Counted from the first letter of the stretch, positions 16,284 to 25,289 are shown. The stretch is DNA of 54,680 bases from Leucobacter ruminantium (GCF_017565705.1 NZ_JAGDYL010000011.1:1-54680), one strand, 5' to 3'. Numbers and translations: made by a program. The notes: a model not told the origin generated them from the letters alone.

Positions 16284-18215
16284 ATGGGATCGCACCCCCT
16301 CGATTCACTGACCGCCGATGAGATCTCCGCGACCTCGGCACTGCTCGCACGCGAGAAGGGGATCGACGCAGGCTGGCGCTACGCGTCGATCATCCTCCGA
16401 GAGCCCCCGAAGGCCGAGGTGAAGGCCTGGAGCGACGGCGACCCGATCGTGCGCCGATCCCTCGCCGTCCTTTGGAACAAGCAGAGCAACGAGGTGCACG
16501 AGGCCGTCGTGAACCTCACCGAAGGCTCGCTCGAGAGCTGGACGCACGTGCCCGGCGTCACCCCCAACTTCACCGTCGACGAATACCACGACTGCGATGT
16601 CGCACTGCGCGACGACCCCGCGGTGCGCGCGGCTCTCGAGGCCCGCGGCGTCGACCCCGAGCTCGTGCTCTTCGACCTCTGGACCTACGGACACGAGGTG
16701 ATGCCGCCCGAGTGGCGCGACCGCCGCCTCGGCTGGGTCGACATCTGGAAGCGCGCGCAGAAGGGCGGCAACCCCTACGCGCACCCCGTCAGCGGCCTGA
16801 AGATCATCGTCGATGTCAACACCATGGAGGTGCTGAAGATCGACGAGTCGCACGATCGCGGCTTCCCCGAGGTCGACGCCGAATACACTCCCGAACTGCG
16901 CGGCGAGCCGGAGCGCACCGACCTGAAGAAGCTCGACATCGTGCAGCCCGACGGCGTCTCATTCGACCTCGAGGGATCGCGGCTGCGCTGGCAGGACTGG
17001 GAGTTCCGCCTCGGCTTCAACTACCGCGAGGGGCCCGTGCTCTACCAGGTCAGGTTCAAGGACGGCGATGAGTATCGCGACATCGCGTATCGCATGTCGC
17101 TCGCCGAGATGATTGTGCCCTACCGCGACTCGAGCTTCGACCACTACCGCCGCACGGCCTTCGACATCGGCGAGTGGGGCCTCGGCTACATGTGCACCTC
17201 GCTCGAGCTCGGCTGCGACTGCCTCGGCGAGATCACCTACCTCGACGGCGTCCTGCCGAACACGAAGGGCGAGCCCCAGGTCACGAAGAACGTGATCTGC
17301 CTCCACGAGGAGGATGACGCGGTGCTGTGGAAGCACGTCGACCCCGACGCCGGCACCGAGGTGCGCCGCATGCGCCGCTTCGTGGTCTCGGTGCACGCCA
17401 CCGTCGCCAACTACGAGTACCTCGTATACTGGCGCTTCTACCCCGACGGCAACATCGAGTGCGAGATCCGGGCGACCGGCATCATGGTGAGCACGCCGAT
17501 GGACGATGAGCAGACCTCCTTCCCGACCGGCACCGTCATCGATCGCCGCACCTACGCGCCCTACCATCAGCACTTCCTCGTCGCCCGCCTCGATCTCGAC
17601 ATCGACGGCGACGACAACACCGTCGTCGAGACGGAGTCGTTCGCGCCTCCGATCAGCGAGAGCAACCCCTACGGCCTCGACCTGCACACGCGCGCGAAGG
17701 TGATCGAGTCGGAGAGCGAGTCGGGCCGCATCTACGACTGGCAGTCGCAGCGCGGATGGAAGGTGCAGAACCCGAACCGGCTCAACGCCTGGGGCAACCC
17801 GACGGCGTACAAGCTGGCTCCGACGGGGCACTTCCCCGCGATGTTCGACGAGTCGTCGCCGATCCTGCGCCGCAACCCCGTCATCGGCAACACCGTGTGG
17901 GTCACGAAGCACCACGACACGGAGATGTGGCCCGCGGGCGACTATCCGACGCAGTCGGAGAACGACCTGGGCAACGGCATGAGCGCCTGGATCGCCGACG
18001 ACGAGAACCTCGTCGACACCGATGTGGTGCTCTGGTACGTCTTCGGCGTGCATCACATCACGCGCCCGGAGGACTGGCCCATGATGCCGGTCGACAAGGT
18101 GTCGTTCACGCTGAAGCCGTTCGGCTTCTTCGACCGCAACCCGTCGCTCGACGCACCCCGCTCCCGGGCGAAGGGATCCTGCTGTTCCGGAGGTGACTGC
18201 TCGTGCGGCCACTGA
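16284..18215 (+). CDS. Copper-containing primary-amine oxidase (TPQ enzyme)
   Basis: The 643-residue protein has N2, N3 and catalytic domains, like the Arthrobacter phenylethylamine/histamine oxidases. Y377 in VANYEYL is the topaquinone precursor, D294 in AFDIGEWGLG is the catalytic base, H428 and H430 (YHQHF) and H590 or H591 (GVHHITRPEDWP) are copper ligands. It oxidises a primary amine to aldehyde, ammonia and hydrogen peroxide. No signal peptide is seen, so it is probably cytoplasmic. The C-terminus ends in an odd cysteine cluster (GSCCSGGDCSCGH). I chose ATG 16284, preceded by GAGAAGGAG. The adjacent regulator, transporter and amidohydrolase suggest amine or amide catabolism. Confidence 0.93.
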   Translation: MGSHPLDSLTADEISATSALLAREKGIDAGWRYASIILREPPKAEVKAWSDGDPIVRRSLAVLWNKQSNEVHEAVVNLTEGSLESWTHVPGVTPNFTVDEYHDCDVALRDDPAVRAALEARGVDPELVLFDLWTYGHEVMPPEWRDRRLGWVDIWKRAQKGGNPYAHPVSGLKIIVDVNTMEVLKIDESHDRGFPEVDAEYTPELRGEPERTDLKKLDIVQPDGVSFDLEGSRLRWQDWEFRLGFNYREGPVLYQVRFKDGDEYRDIAYRMSLAEMIVPYRDSSFDHYRRTAFDIGEWGLGYMCTSLELGCDCLGEITYLDGVLPNTKGEPQVTKNVICLHEEDDAVLWKHVDPDAGTEVRRMRRFVVSVHATVANYEYLVYWRFYPDGNIECEIRATGIMVSTPMDDEQTSFPTGTVIDRRTYAPYHQHFLVARLDLDIDGDDNTVVETESFAPPISESNPYGLDLHTRAKVIESESESGRIYDWQSQRGWKVQNPNRLNAWGNPTAYKLAPTGHFPAMFDESSPILRRNPVIGNTVWVTKHHDTEMWPAGDYPTQSENDLGNGMSAWIADDENLVDTDVVLWYVFGVHHITRPEDWPMMPVDKVSFTLKPFGFFDRNPSLDAPRSRAKGSCCSGGDCSCGH

Positions 18216-18275
18216 CGGCGTGCGGGCACTGAGCGGAAGGCGCTGACGCGCCGCCGCGGCCTTCCCGGCGAAGCG

Positions 18276-18311
18276 CAAGAGGCTCGGATCCTTCGGGATC
18301 CGAGCCTCTTG
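18276..18311. terminator. Hairpin terminator with TTCG loop
   Basis: CAAGAGGCTCGGATCC (18276-18291) pairs perfectly over 16 bp with GGATCCGAGCCTCTTG (18296-18311), closed by the stable tetraloop TTCG. It lies between the convergent amine oxidase and 94-residue protein genes and can end transcription from both sides. Confidence 0.85.
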
Positions 18312-18382
18312 GGTATCAGATAGGGAGCGGTCGGGCGCGCGGGTGCGTCAGGCGCCCCGCAGCGGCGCCCACTCGCGCGCTA

Positions 18383-18667
18383 TCAGCCGCCGAGTGCGCG
18401 CTGCACGCGCTGCAGAGAGATATTCTCGTGCACGAATACACCGGAGCTCGTGCGCTGCTCGAAGTGGTATCCGAGGCGGCCCTGCGAGAGCAGGCCGATG
18501 AGATAGGGCTCGCTCGCATTCCACATCACCCATGTGGGCTGGCCGTACATGTTCGGCCCGAGGAAGGTGATCTCGATGTCCCGCCCGCCGATGCTCTGCA
18601 CGCTGGGCATGAGCCGCTCGGTTGAGAGCGCGACGCTGGCGGCCGCCGTCTGCTGCATCTCACTCAT
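18383..18667 (-). CDS. Small conserved-looking protein of unknown function, 94 aa
   Basis: The protein has no signal peptide or membrane helix. A beta-rich core is suggested by GGRDIEITFLGPNMYGQPTW, then MWNASEPYLIGLLSQGRLGY. I do not recognise a family. The start is supported by a leaderless signal: TAGGAT lies exactly 6 bases before the ATG, and no Shine-Dalgarno sequence is present. It is a single gene ending in a shared terminator region with the amine oxidase. Coding is supported by an open frame with normal third-position GC bias. Confidence 0.7.
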   Translation of the reverse strand: MSEMQQTAAASVALSTERLMPSVQSIGGRDIEITFLGPNMYGQPTWVMWNASEPYLIGLLSQGRLGYHFEQRTSSGVFVHENISLQRVQRALGG

Positions 18668-18673
18668 AGCTCG

Positions 18674-18679
18674 ATCCTA
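18674..18679 (-). promoter_or_regulatory. -10 element of a leaderless gene (94-aa protein)
   Basis: The complement reads TAGGAT followed by 6 bases and then ATG, matching the TANNNT-N6-start arrangement of leaderless actinobacterial genes. Confidence 0.55.
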
Positions 18680-18735
18680 GCGAAATCGGGCCGTTCAGGG
18701 TAGGGATCGCCGCGAGGCCCGACCGTGCTTCGCGT

Positions 18736-20088
18736 TCAAGCGGCGGCGTAGAAGGCTCCGATCGCCCGCGCGAGACCGTGCAGGTCGTCGACGTGCGCGA
18801 GTTCGCGCGCCGAGTGCATCGACAGCAGCGGAACCCCGACGTCGACCGTGCGGATGCCGATGCGGGTCGCGGTGATCGGTCCGATCGTGGAGCCGCACGG
18901 CACCGTGTTGTTCGAGACGAATTCCTGCATCGGCACGTCCGCGGCGTCGCAGCAGCGCCTCCACAGCGCCGCGCCATGGGCGTCGCTCGCGTAGCGCTGG
19001 TTCGCGTTCAGCTTGAGCATCGGCCCGCCGCCCGCGAGCGGGCGCACGTGGGGGTCGTGCTTCTCGGCGTAGTTCGGGTGCACGGAGTGCCCCGCGTCGG
19101 CCGAGACGCACCAGGAGGCCGCGAGCGCGCGAGCGGTGTCTTCGACCGACGCGCCGAGGCCGGCGCGCAGTCGGCGCAGCACGTCTTCGAGGAACGGCCC
19201 CGAGGCGCCCGAGCGGCTGTTCGATCCGAGCTCCTCGTGGTCGAACGCCGCGAGCATCGCGATGGAGCCGGGTGCCGGTTCGGTGGCGAGCAGCGCCGCG
19301 AGCCCCGCTCCGACCGAACTCAGGTTGTCGAGTCTCGGCGAGGCGTACAGCTCGCCGTCGGCGCCGATGCGGGCGGGCGGCTGGGTGTCGTGCATGCGCA
19401 CGTCGATGCCCGCGATCTCATCGGCTTCGACGCCCGCGGCCTCGGCGAGCATCTCGCGCAGCGAACGACCCCTGTCGACGGCGACGCCGATCACGGGCTG
19501 CACATTGCGCTGGCGGTCGAGGGCGAGCCCGGTGTTCGCCTCGCGGTCGAGATGGATGGCGAGCTGAGGGATCCTGGCGACGGCTCCCGTGCGCACGAGC
19601 CTCTCGGAGCCGTCCGCGGTGACGATGCGGCCGGCGAACTCGAGGTCGCGGTCGAGCCACGAGGTGAGGAGCGGCCCGCCGTAGATCTCGACGCCGACCT
19701 GCCGCCAGCCGTGGGCCGTGAAGTCGGGCCTGGGCTTGACCACGAATCCGGGCGAGTCGGTATGGCTGCCGAGCACGCGCACGGGGCTGTCGGGAGACAG
19801 CGCCTTCCCGGCCCGCCACGCGATCAGCGCGCCGTCGCGGCGCACGAAGCCGCGGGATCCGTCGGCGATCGCCTCCCACTCCTCCGTCTCGTCGTGGGCG
19901 GTGAAGCCCGCGGAGTCCAGGGCAGCCGCGAGCGCGGCCGCTGCGTGGAACGACGATGGCGAATCGCCGATGAACGCGGAGAGCGAGTCGATGTAGGCGT
20001 CGCGATCCTGCAGCAGGCGCTGCGGAGCCCGGGCGGTGCGACCGCCTCGACGCGAGCGGCGGGGCGCCGTCCCCGACGCCTCGCTCAC
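18736..20088 (-). CDS. apeB: M18-family aspartyl aminopeptidase
   Basis: The 450-residue protein has the M18 landmarks: GSHTDSPGFVVKPRP (zinc His and Asp), ETEEWEAI early, a bridging acidic AAFDHEELGS, and a C-terminal VPLLSMHSARELAH that provides the last zinc-binding His. It removes N-terminal acidic residues from peptides in the cytoplasm and forms large tetrahedral dodecamers in known members. The start GTG 20088 overlaps the pepA stop by 4 bases (GTGA), so it is translated as the second gene of a two-peptidase operon. The N-terminus carries an extra Arg-rich stretch of about 25 residues. Confidence 0.88.
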   Translation of the reverse strand: MSEASGTAPRRSRRGGRTARAPQRLLQDRDAYIDSLSAFIGDSPSSFHAAAALAAALDSAGFTAHDETEEWEAIADGSRGFVRRDGALIAWRAGKALSPDSPVRVLGSHTDSPGFVVKPRPDFTAHGWRQVGVEIYGGPLLTSWLDRDLEFAGRIVTADGSERLVRTGAVARIPQLAIHLDREANTGLALDRQRNVQPVIGVAVDRGRSLREMLAEAAGVEADEIAGIDVRMHDTQPPARIGADGELYASPRLDNLSSVGAGLAALLATEPAPGSIAMLAAFDHEELGSNSRSGASGPFLEDVLRRLRAGLGASVEDTARALAASWCVSADAGHSVHPNYAEKHDPHVRPLAGGGPMLKLNANQRYASDAHGAALWRRCCDAADVPMQEFVSNNTVPCGSTIGPITATRIGIRTVDVGVPLLSMHSARELAHVDDLHGLARAIGAFYAAA

Positions 20089-21626
20089 GCCTCGGCTCCG
20101 TCGGCCGCCGGAACCTCGAAGGCCGCGGCGAACTCGGCGAGCAGCCGCGCACCGAATCCCGTCGACCCGACGGTGCGCCACAGGTCGTCGCTCTCGGCCT
20201 GCATCGTGCCCGCGATGTCGAGGTGCCCCCAGGGGGTGCCGTCGACGAACTCGTTCAGGAAGAGGCCCGCGAGGATCGCCCCCGCGTACTGGCCGCCGAT
20301 GTTCGACAGGTCGGCCACGTTCGACTTCAGCTGGTCGCGGTAGCGGTGGTCGAGCGGGAAGCGCCAGATGTTCTCGTCGGTCGCGTCGGCGGCCTCCTGC
20401 AGCTGCTCCGCGATCGCGTCGTCGTTGGCGAGCATCACGGCGGTGCGCGTGCCGAGCGCCATCATCGCCGCGCCCGTGAGCGTCGCGATGTCGACGATCG
20501 CGTCGGGGCGGCGCCCGCCCACCGAGGTCTCCTCGGTCGCGAGCACGAGACCGTCGGCCATCACGAGGCGCCCCTCCGCGTCGGTGTTCTTCACCTCGAC
20601 GGTCTTGCCGCCGCGGATGGTGAGCACGTCACCGAGCTTGGTCGCGCTGCCCGAGGGCATGTTGTCGGTGCACATGAGCCAGCCGGTCACGGCGGTCGTG
20701 GCGCCCAGGTCGCGCAGCGCCGTCATCGAGGAGAGCACGGCGGCCGCGCCCATCATGTCGAACTTCATGGCGGCGTGCATGGCGTTGGACGGCTTCAGGC
20801 TGATGCCGCCGGAGTCGTACATGATGCCCTTGCCGATGAGTGCGAGGTGCCCCTCGGGGTCGGCCGGGCGATACGAGAGCTTGATCATGCGCGGCTCTTC
20901 CACGCTGCCGGCGTTGACGCCGAGCAGGCCGCCGCAGCCGAGCTCCATGAGCGCTGCGCGGTCGAAGACCTCGACCTCGAGCCCGAACTCGGGGGCGAGA
21001 CGCTCGGCGACCTCGGCGAGCTTCACGGCGCTCAGGTGACGCGGCGGCGTGTTGGCGAGGTCGCGGGCGATCCCCGCGGTGCGGGTGAGGATCAGCGCCC
21101 GCTCGACGCCGAATGCCGCGTCTTCCTCGTGCTCCTCGCCGAGCTGCAGCATGAGCTCCTCGAGCGCCACCGTCTTCGGGTCGCCCTTCAGCGCGTCATA
21201 ACGGTAGCGGGCCAGCACGGCGCCCTCGACCGCGGCCTGCACCGCGACACCGGCGTCCCATTCCCCGGAGTCGAGCAGTTCCGTGAGGTCGACAGCGATG
21301 CGCGACGACTCCTTCGCGGCACGGGTGAAGGCGGCGACGGCGTCGCGCAGCTGCGCGTCGTCTTCGATGCCGTTCGCCCCCGTGCCCACGAGCACCCGCA
21401 TCGGGGCGCCTGGCAGCACGAGGGTCTGGTTCTTCCCTCCGGCGAAACCCGCGGCCTCGAGCGCCGCGCGATCGAGATCGCCGAGCCCCTCGGGGAGCCC
21501 GCCCTCAGATGAGACGAACACCGCGGCGGCCGCGGCGTCGGTCGCCGGGCCGGACGAGATGCTGACGCTCGTGGAGTGGCCGAGAGAGGGGACGGGATCG
21601 AATGCGGGATCAATCACAACGCTCAT
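20085..21626 (-). CDS. pepA: Leucyl aminopeptidase, M17 family
   Basis: The 513-residue protein has an N-terminal macro-like domain and a C-terminal M17 catalytic domain. The signature NTDAEGRL is present, together with GKGIMYDSGGISLKP (metal and active-site Lys/Asp), KFDMMGAAAV and the dimer/hexamer segment RDLANTPPRHLSA. It releases N-terminal Leu and other residues with two divalent metals. I use ATG 21626, not upstream starts, because it lies 7 bases after TAGGGT, a leaderless promoter pattern. It heads an operon with the M18 peptidase. Confidence 0.92.
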   Translation of the reverse strand: MSVVIDPAFDPVPSLGHSTSVSISSGPATDAAAAAVFVSSEGGLPEGLGDLDRAALEAAGFAGGKNQTLVLPGAPMRVLVGTGANGIEDDAQLRDAVAAFTRAAKESSRIAVDLTELLDSGEWDAGVAVQAAVEGAVLARYRYDALKGDPKTVALEELMLQLGEEHEEDAAFGVERALILTRTAGIARDLANTPPRHLSAVKLAEVAERLAPEFGLEVEVFDRAALMELGCGGLLGVNAGSVEEPRMIKLSYRPADPEGHLALIGKGIMYDSGGISLKPSNAMHAAMKFDMMGAAAVLSSMTALRDLGATTAVTGWLMCTDNMPSGSATKLGDVLTIRGGKTVEVKNTDAEGRLVMADGLVLATEETSVGGRRPDAIVDIATLTGAAMMALGTRTAVMLANDDAIAEQLQEAADATDENIWRFPLDHRYRDQLKSNVADLSNIGGQYAGAILAGLFLNEFVDGTPWGHLDIAGTMQAESDDLWRTVGSTGFGARLLAEFAAAFEVPAADGAEA

Positions 21627-21633
21627 GCGCTCA

Positions 21634-21639
21634 ACCCTA
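21634..21639 (-). promoter_or_regulatory. -10 element of leaderless pepA
   Basis: The complement reads TAGGGT, 7 bases before the pepA ATG, with no Shine-Dalgarno sequence in between. Confidence 0.5.
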
Positions 21640-21677
21640 CTCGGGGCCGCCGACATTCAGCTCCCGACGGCGAGGGA

Positions 21678-22787
21678 TCAGCCGGCGTAAGCGCCCACGA
21701 GGCGCACCGCGCCGCCGTTCACGCCCTTGGCGCCCTGCTCGAAGCCCGCGAGGTCGCGAGCCGAGGTCGAGACCGTGCCCGCGACCCAGGTGTCGAGGCC
21801 CTCGGCCGTGAGCGCCGCAGCGACCTGCGGGGCGCGGTCGGCCGCGACGACGGCGAACATGCCGACTCCGAGGTTCCAGGCGCCCTCGAGCGACTCGAGC
21901 GAGTGCCCGCCGAGATCGGCGAGATGCCTGAACACGGGCAGCGGCGACCACGAGGCGCGGTCGACTTCCACCCACGATCCCTCGGGGAGCACGCGGGCCA
22001 GGTTCGCGGCGATACCGCCTCCGGTGACATGGCTGAGCGAGTGGATGGCGCCGTCGAGCGAGGGATCCTCGAGCACGCGCAGCAGGGGCGCCGTGTAGAG
22101 CGCGGTGGGCGTGAGCAGTGCCTCGCCGTAGCTCGCCCCCAATTCGGCGGAGTGCTCTCCGTAGCCGATGCCGCGCTCGGCGAGGATGTGACGCACGAGC
22201 GAGAAGCCGTTCGAGTGCAGCCCCGAGGCGGCCATCGCGAGCACCACGTCGCCGTCGCGCACGAGCGCGGGCTGCAGCATGCGATCGGCCTCGACCACGC
22301 CCGTCGCGGCCCCCGCGACGTCGTAGTCGTCCGGACCGAGCAGGCCGGGGTGCTCGGCGGTCTCGCCGCCGACGAGAGCCGTGCCCGTGGCCTCGCAGGC
22401 CTCCGCGATCCCTCGCACGATATCGGCGATGCGCTCGGGCACCACTCGGCCGCAGGCGATGTAGTCGGTCATGAAGAGCGGCTTGGCGCCGACCACGACG
22501 ATGTCGTCGACGACCATCGCCACGAGATCCTGGCCGATCGTGTCGTGCTTGTCGATCGCCTGCGCGATCGCGACCTTGGTGCCGACGCCGTCGGTCGAGG
22601 AGGCGAGCAGGGGCCGCCTGTAGCCGAGCAGCGCGGAGGCGTCGAACATGCCGGCGAAGCCGCCCACACCGCCCAGCACCTCGGGCCCGTGGGTGCGGCC
22701 GACGGCCGACTTCATCAGTTCGACGGCGAGGTCGCCCGCCGCGGTATCGACTCCGGACTGGGCATAGATCGACGCGTTTTCGCTCAC
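21678..22787 (-). CDS. purM: Phosphoribosylformylglycinamidine cyclo-ligase (AIR synthetase)
   Basis: The 369-residue protein is PurM: YAQSGVDTAAGD at the N-terminus, GGFAGMFD, the ATP-binding ASSTDGVGTKVAIA, DDIVVVGAKPLFMTDYI, ALVGGETAEHPG and HVTGGGIAANLARVLP. It converts FGAM and ATP to AIR, the fifth step of purine synthesis. The start GTG 22787 is preceded by TACGCT exactly 6 bases upstream, a leaderless signal. It is divergent from purF, whereas in Mycobacterium purF and purM lie in tandem, so the order is rearranged here. Confidence 0.96.
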   Translation of the reverse strand: MSENASIYAQSGVDTAAGDLAVELMKSAVGRTHGPEVLGGVGGFAGMFDASALLGYRRPLLASSTDGVGTKVAIAQAIDKHDTIGQDLVAMVVDDIVVVGAKPLFMTDYIACGRVVPERIADIVRGIAEACEATGTALVGGETAEHPGLLGPDDYDVAGAATGVVEADRMLQPALVRDGDVVLAMAASGLHSNGFSLVRHILAERGIGYGEHSAELGASYGEALLTPTALYTAPLLRVLEDPSLDGAIHSLSHVTGGGIAANLARVLPEGSWVEVDRASWSPLPVFRHLADLGGHSLESLEGAWNLGVGMFAVVAADRAPQVAAALTAEGLDTWVAGTVSTSARDLAGFEQGAKGVNGGAVRLVGAYAG

Positions 22788-22928
22788 CCCACCAGCGTAC
22801 CGTGCCGGGCCGCTGCATCGGCTCCCGGAAGAGGCGCATTCCTCTCCCCCGCACACAGCGTCGTGTGGGACACTAGTGCCTGCGTCTGTCTGACGCTCCA
22901 TCGCATCCCAGGGAGCATTCACACCAGC
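22788..22928. promoter_or_regulatory. Divergent purM/purF promoter region
   Basis: The minus-strand -10 of purM is TACGCT (complement of 22794-22799). For purF, the stretch GTCGTGTGGGACACTAGTGCC around 22860-22881 looks like the promoter core, and CAGGGAG near 22910 may help ribosome binding. I see no purine riboswitch fold and no obvious operator palindrome. Confidence 0.4.
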
Positions 22929-24389
22929 ATGTGCGGCATCGTCGGCATCGTCTCATCCGAACCCGTCAACCAGCAGATCTACGACAGCCTGCTCCTCCTG
23001 CAGCACCGCGGTCAGGACTCGACCGGCATCGCGACCCTCGACGGCGACTTCTTCCACATGGTGAAGGCGAAGGGCCAGGTGCGCGAGGCGTACCGCACGC
23101 GCGACATGCGCAGCCTGCTCGGCAACGTGGGTCTCGGTCACGTGCGCTACGCGACGCGGGGCTCCGCCGCGGCCGAGGAGGAGGCGCAGCCCTTCTACGT
23201 CGGCGCCCCCTACGGCATCATCCTGGTGCACAACGGCAACCTCACGAACACCCGCGAGCTGACCGCCGATCTCTACAACGTCGACCGTCGCCACCTCAAC
23301 ACGCACTCCGACACCGAGCTGCTGCTCAACGTGCTCGCCAACGAGCTGCAGGCAGGCATCACCGGTCTCTCGCTCGACAAGAAGCAGGTGTTCGACGCGG
23401 TCTCGCGAGTGCACGAACGGGTCGAGGGATCCTACGCGGCCATCGCGCTCATCGCGGGACACGGGCTGCTCGCGTTCAGGGACCCCTACGGGATCCGCCC
23501 GCTCGTGCTCGGTAAGCGCAGCGGCGCGAACGGGCAGGACGAGTGGGTCGTCGCGTCGGAGTCGCTCGTGCTCGAATCGGGCGGCTACGAGATCGTGCGC
23601 GACGTCGAACCCGGCGAGGCGATCCTGATCTCCCCCGACGGCTGGATGTACTCCCAGCAGTGCGCGAAGAACCCGCGTCTCGTTCCCTGCGCATTCGAGT
23701 ACATCTACCTCGCCCGTCCCGACTCCGTGCTCGACGGCATCTCGGTGTACGACGCGCGGCTGCGCCTCGGCGACGTGCTCGCCGAGGAGATCGCCGAACA
23801 GCTCGAGGGCGTCGAGATCGACGTCGTCATGCCGATCCCCGACTCCGCGCGCCCGAGCGCGATGCAGGTCGCGCAGAAGCTCGGCATCGAGTACCGCGAG
23901 GGATTCTTCAAGAACCGCTACGTGGGCCGCACCTTCATCATGCCGGGCCAGGCCGTGCGCAAGAAGAGCGTGCGCCAGAAGCTCAACGCGATGAGCACCG
24001 AGTTCAAGGGCAAGAACGTGCTGATCGTGGACGACTCCATCGTGCGCGGCACCACGTCGCGCGAGATCGTGGAGATGGCCCGTTCGGCCGGCGCGAAGTC
24101 GGTGATCTTCGCATCGGCCGCTCCGCCGGTCGTCTCCCCGCACGTGTACGGCATCAACATGCCCTCGCGGGCCGAGCTGATCGCGCACGGCCGCGAGCCG
24201 TCCGAGATCGCGGAGGCGCTCGGCGCCGACCACCTGATCTACCTGAGCGTCGAGGGCATGAACCGCGCCATCATGGCCGGTCAGGATCGCGTCACCGAGC
24301 TGGAGCAGAGCTGCTTCACGGGAGAATACATCGCGGGCAGCGTCGATGCCGAGTACCTGGCGTGGGTCGAGGCCACGCAGGAGAGCTGA
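22929..24389 (+). CDS. purF: Amidophosphoribosyltransferase
   Basis: The 486-residue enzyme starts MCGIVGIV, so Cys2, exposed after removal of Met, is the glutaminase nucleophile. The glutamine-binding residues (RYATRGSA, HNGNLTN, HSDTELLL) follow, and the C-terminal phosphoribosyltransferase domain has the PRPP loop LIVDDSIVRGTTSRE. It makes phosphoribosylamine from PRPP and glutamine, the committed step of purine synthesis. Actinobacterial PurF usually carries a cluster-binding cysteine set; cysteines in CAKNPRLVPCAFEY and ELEQSCF fit that. It is a single gene, terminated by a hairpin shared with tatA. Confidence 0.97.
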   Translation: MCGIVGIVSSEPVNQQIYDSLLLLQHRGQDSTGIATLDGDFFHMVKAKGQVREAYRTRDMRSLLGNVGLGHVRYATRGSAAAEEEAQPFYVGAPYGIILVHNGNLTNTRELTADLYNVDRRHLNTHSDTELLLNVLANELQAGITGLSLDKKQVFDAVSRVHERVEGSYAAIALIAGHGLLAFRDPYGIRPLVLGKRSGANGQDEWVVASESLVLESGGYEIVRDVEPGEAILISPDGWMYSQQCAKNPRLVPCAFEYIYLARPDSVLDGISVYDARLRLGDVLAEEIAEQLEGVEIDVVMPIPDSARPSAMQVAQKLGIEYREGFFKNRYVGRTFIMPGQAVRKKSVRQKLNAMSTEFKGKNVLIVDDSIVRGTTSREIVEMARSAGAKSVIFASAAPPVVSPHVYGINMPSRAELIAHGREPSEIAEALGADHLIYLSVEGMNRAIMAGQDRVTELEQSCFTGEYIAGSVDAEYLAWVEATQES

Positions 24390-24437
24390 GGGATCCGTCG
24401 CTCCTCTCGCGGGACGACGGACGCCGCCCGCACAGCA

Positions 24438-24473
24438 GAAGGGGCGCCGCACTGTTCAGTGCGGCGCCCCTTC
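24438..24473. terminator. Bidirectional terminator purF / tatA
   Basis: GAAGGGGCGCCGCACT (24438-24453) pairs perfectly over 16 bp with 24458-24473 around the loop GTTC. It lies between two convergent genes and can end both. Confidence 0.85.
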
Positions 24474-24496
24474 GCGTTCGGAGCAGACGAGCGGGA

Positions 24497-24838
24497 TCAG
24501 GATTCGTCGCGCTCGGCGGCCTTCGCGGCCTGCTGAGCCTTGAGCTCCTCGAGTTCGCGCTTCGCGGCCTCGGCCTCGGCGCGGGCCTTCGCGACCTCGT
24601 CCTCAGCCGAGGTCTGAGCGGGGACGGCGGGAGCCGCGGCACCGGTCTCGGACTTGACCGGCTCGGCCGATCCCTCGCCCGAGTCGTCCGAGGCCTCGTC
24701 GTTGCGAACCTCCTTCTTCAGGATCTTCATCGACTGCCCGAGGCTCCTCGCGAGACCGGGGAGCTTGGGCGCGCCGAACAGCAGGAGGATGATGAAGAGG
24801 ATGATGACGAGGTGCCATCCGGTGAGGCCTTGCAGCAT
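24497..24838 (-). CDS. tatA: Twin-arginine translocase subunit TatA
   Basis: The 113-residue protein has a short N-terminus, one membrane helix (HLVIILFIILLLFGAPKLPG), the hinge and an amphipathic helix (LARSLGQSMKILKKEV), then an acidic Ala/Glu-rich tail. The F-G-x-x-K/R-L-P pattern is diagnostic of TatA/TatB. It oligomerises to form the pathway for folded proteins. Actinobacteria often carry tatA away from tatC, as here. A possible minus-strand -10 is GATAAT (complement of 24872-24877), which overlaps the stop of the upstream gene. Confidence 0.92.
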   Translation of the reverse strand: MLQGLTGWHLVIILFIILLLFGAPKLPGLARSLGQSMKILKKEVRNDEASDDSGEGSAEPVKSETGAAAPAVPAQTSAEDEVAKARAEAEAAKRELEELKAQQAAKAAERDES

Positions 24839-24872
24839 GCTGAGTTCTCTCCAGTTCGTTGAAGTCGATCGA

Positions 24873-25289
24873 TTATCGCACGTCGGTCTGGATGGCCACC
24901 CCGGACCCTCGCCTGCGCCTGGCGGCGAGACCGAGGAGGAGCGCGAGCAGGCCGCCGACGCCGAGACCGATGGCCCCGCCGATCAGCGCCATGAATCCGA
25001 CCACCTGCCCCATCGTGTACTCGGCGCCCTCCTCGATAGGGAATACGAGGCTGAGCAGCGTCGCGACGGCGGCGCCGAGCACGGCCCCGACCGTCAGCAC
25101 GCGCCCATAGCGCACGGAGCGCTGCAGAGTCACCTCGCGGGTGGTCTCCTCGACGACGGGCTCGGGAGCCGCGTCGTGGGCCTGCGGGGCTTCGGGGGTC
25201 GCATCGGCTGCGGGAACGGAGCCGGCTCCGGGAACGACGGGGGCGGGCTCCGGCTGCGGGGGCTCCGCGGCGGAATCGGGCGTATGCAT
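24873..25289 (-). CDS. Two-helix membrane protein with Pro/Glu-rich N-terminus
   Basis: The protein is 138 residues. The first 50 are low-complexity Pro/Ala/Glu, followed by a conserved-looking segment TTREVTLQRSVRYGRVLTV, two membrane helices (about residues 66-85 and 96-122, the second Gly-rich) and an Arg-rich end. Proteins of this pattern occur as uncharacterised membrane proteins in Microbacteriaceae. ATG 25289 follows GGAGG by one base, which is close, so a leaderless mode is possible. It lies 34 bases upstream of tatA in the same direction. Confidence 0.75.
   Translation of the reverse strand: MHTPDSAAEPPQPEPAPVVPGAGSVPAADATPEAPQAHDAAPEPVVEETTREVTLQRSVRYGRVLTVGAVLGAAVATLLSLVFPIEEGAEYTMGQVVGFMALIGGAIGLGVGGLLALLLGLAARRRRGSGVAIQTDVR

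Noticed and set aside
21576..22928. Long plus-strand extension upstream of purF
   Set aside because: It runs antisense to purM; purF must start at ATG 22929 so that Cys2 can act as the nucleophile.
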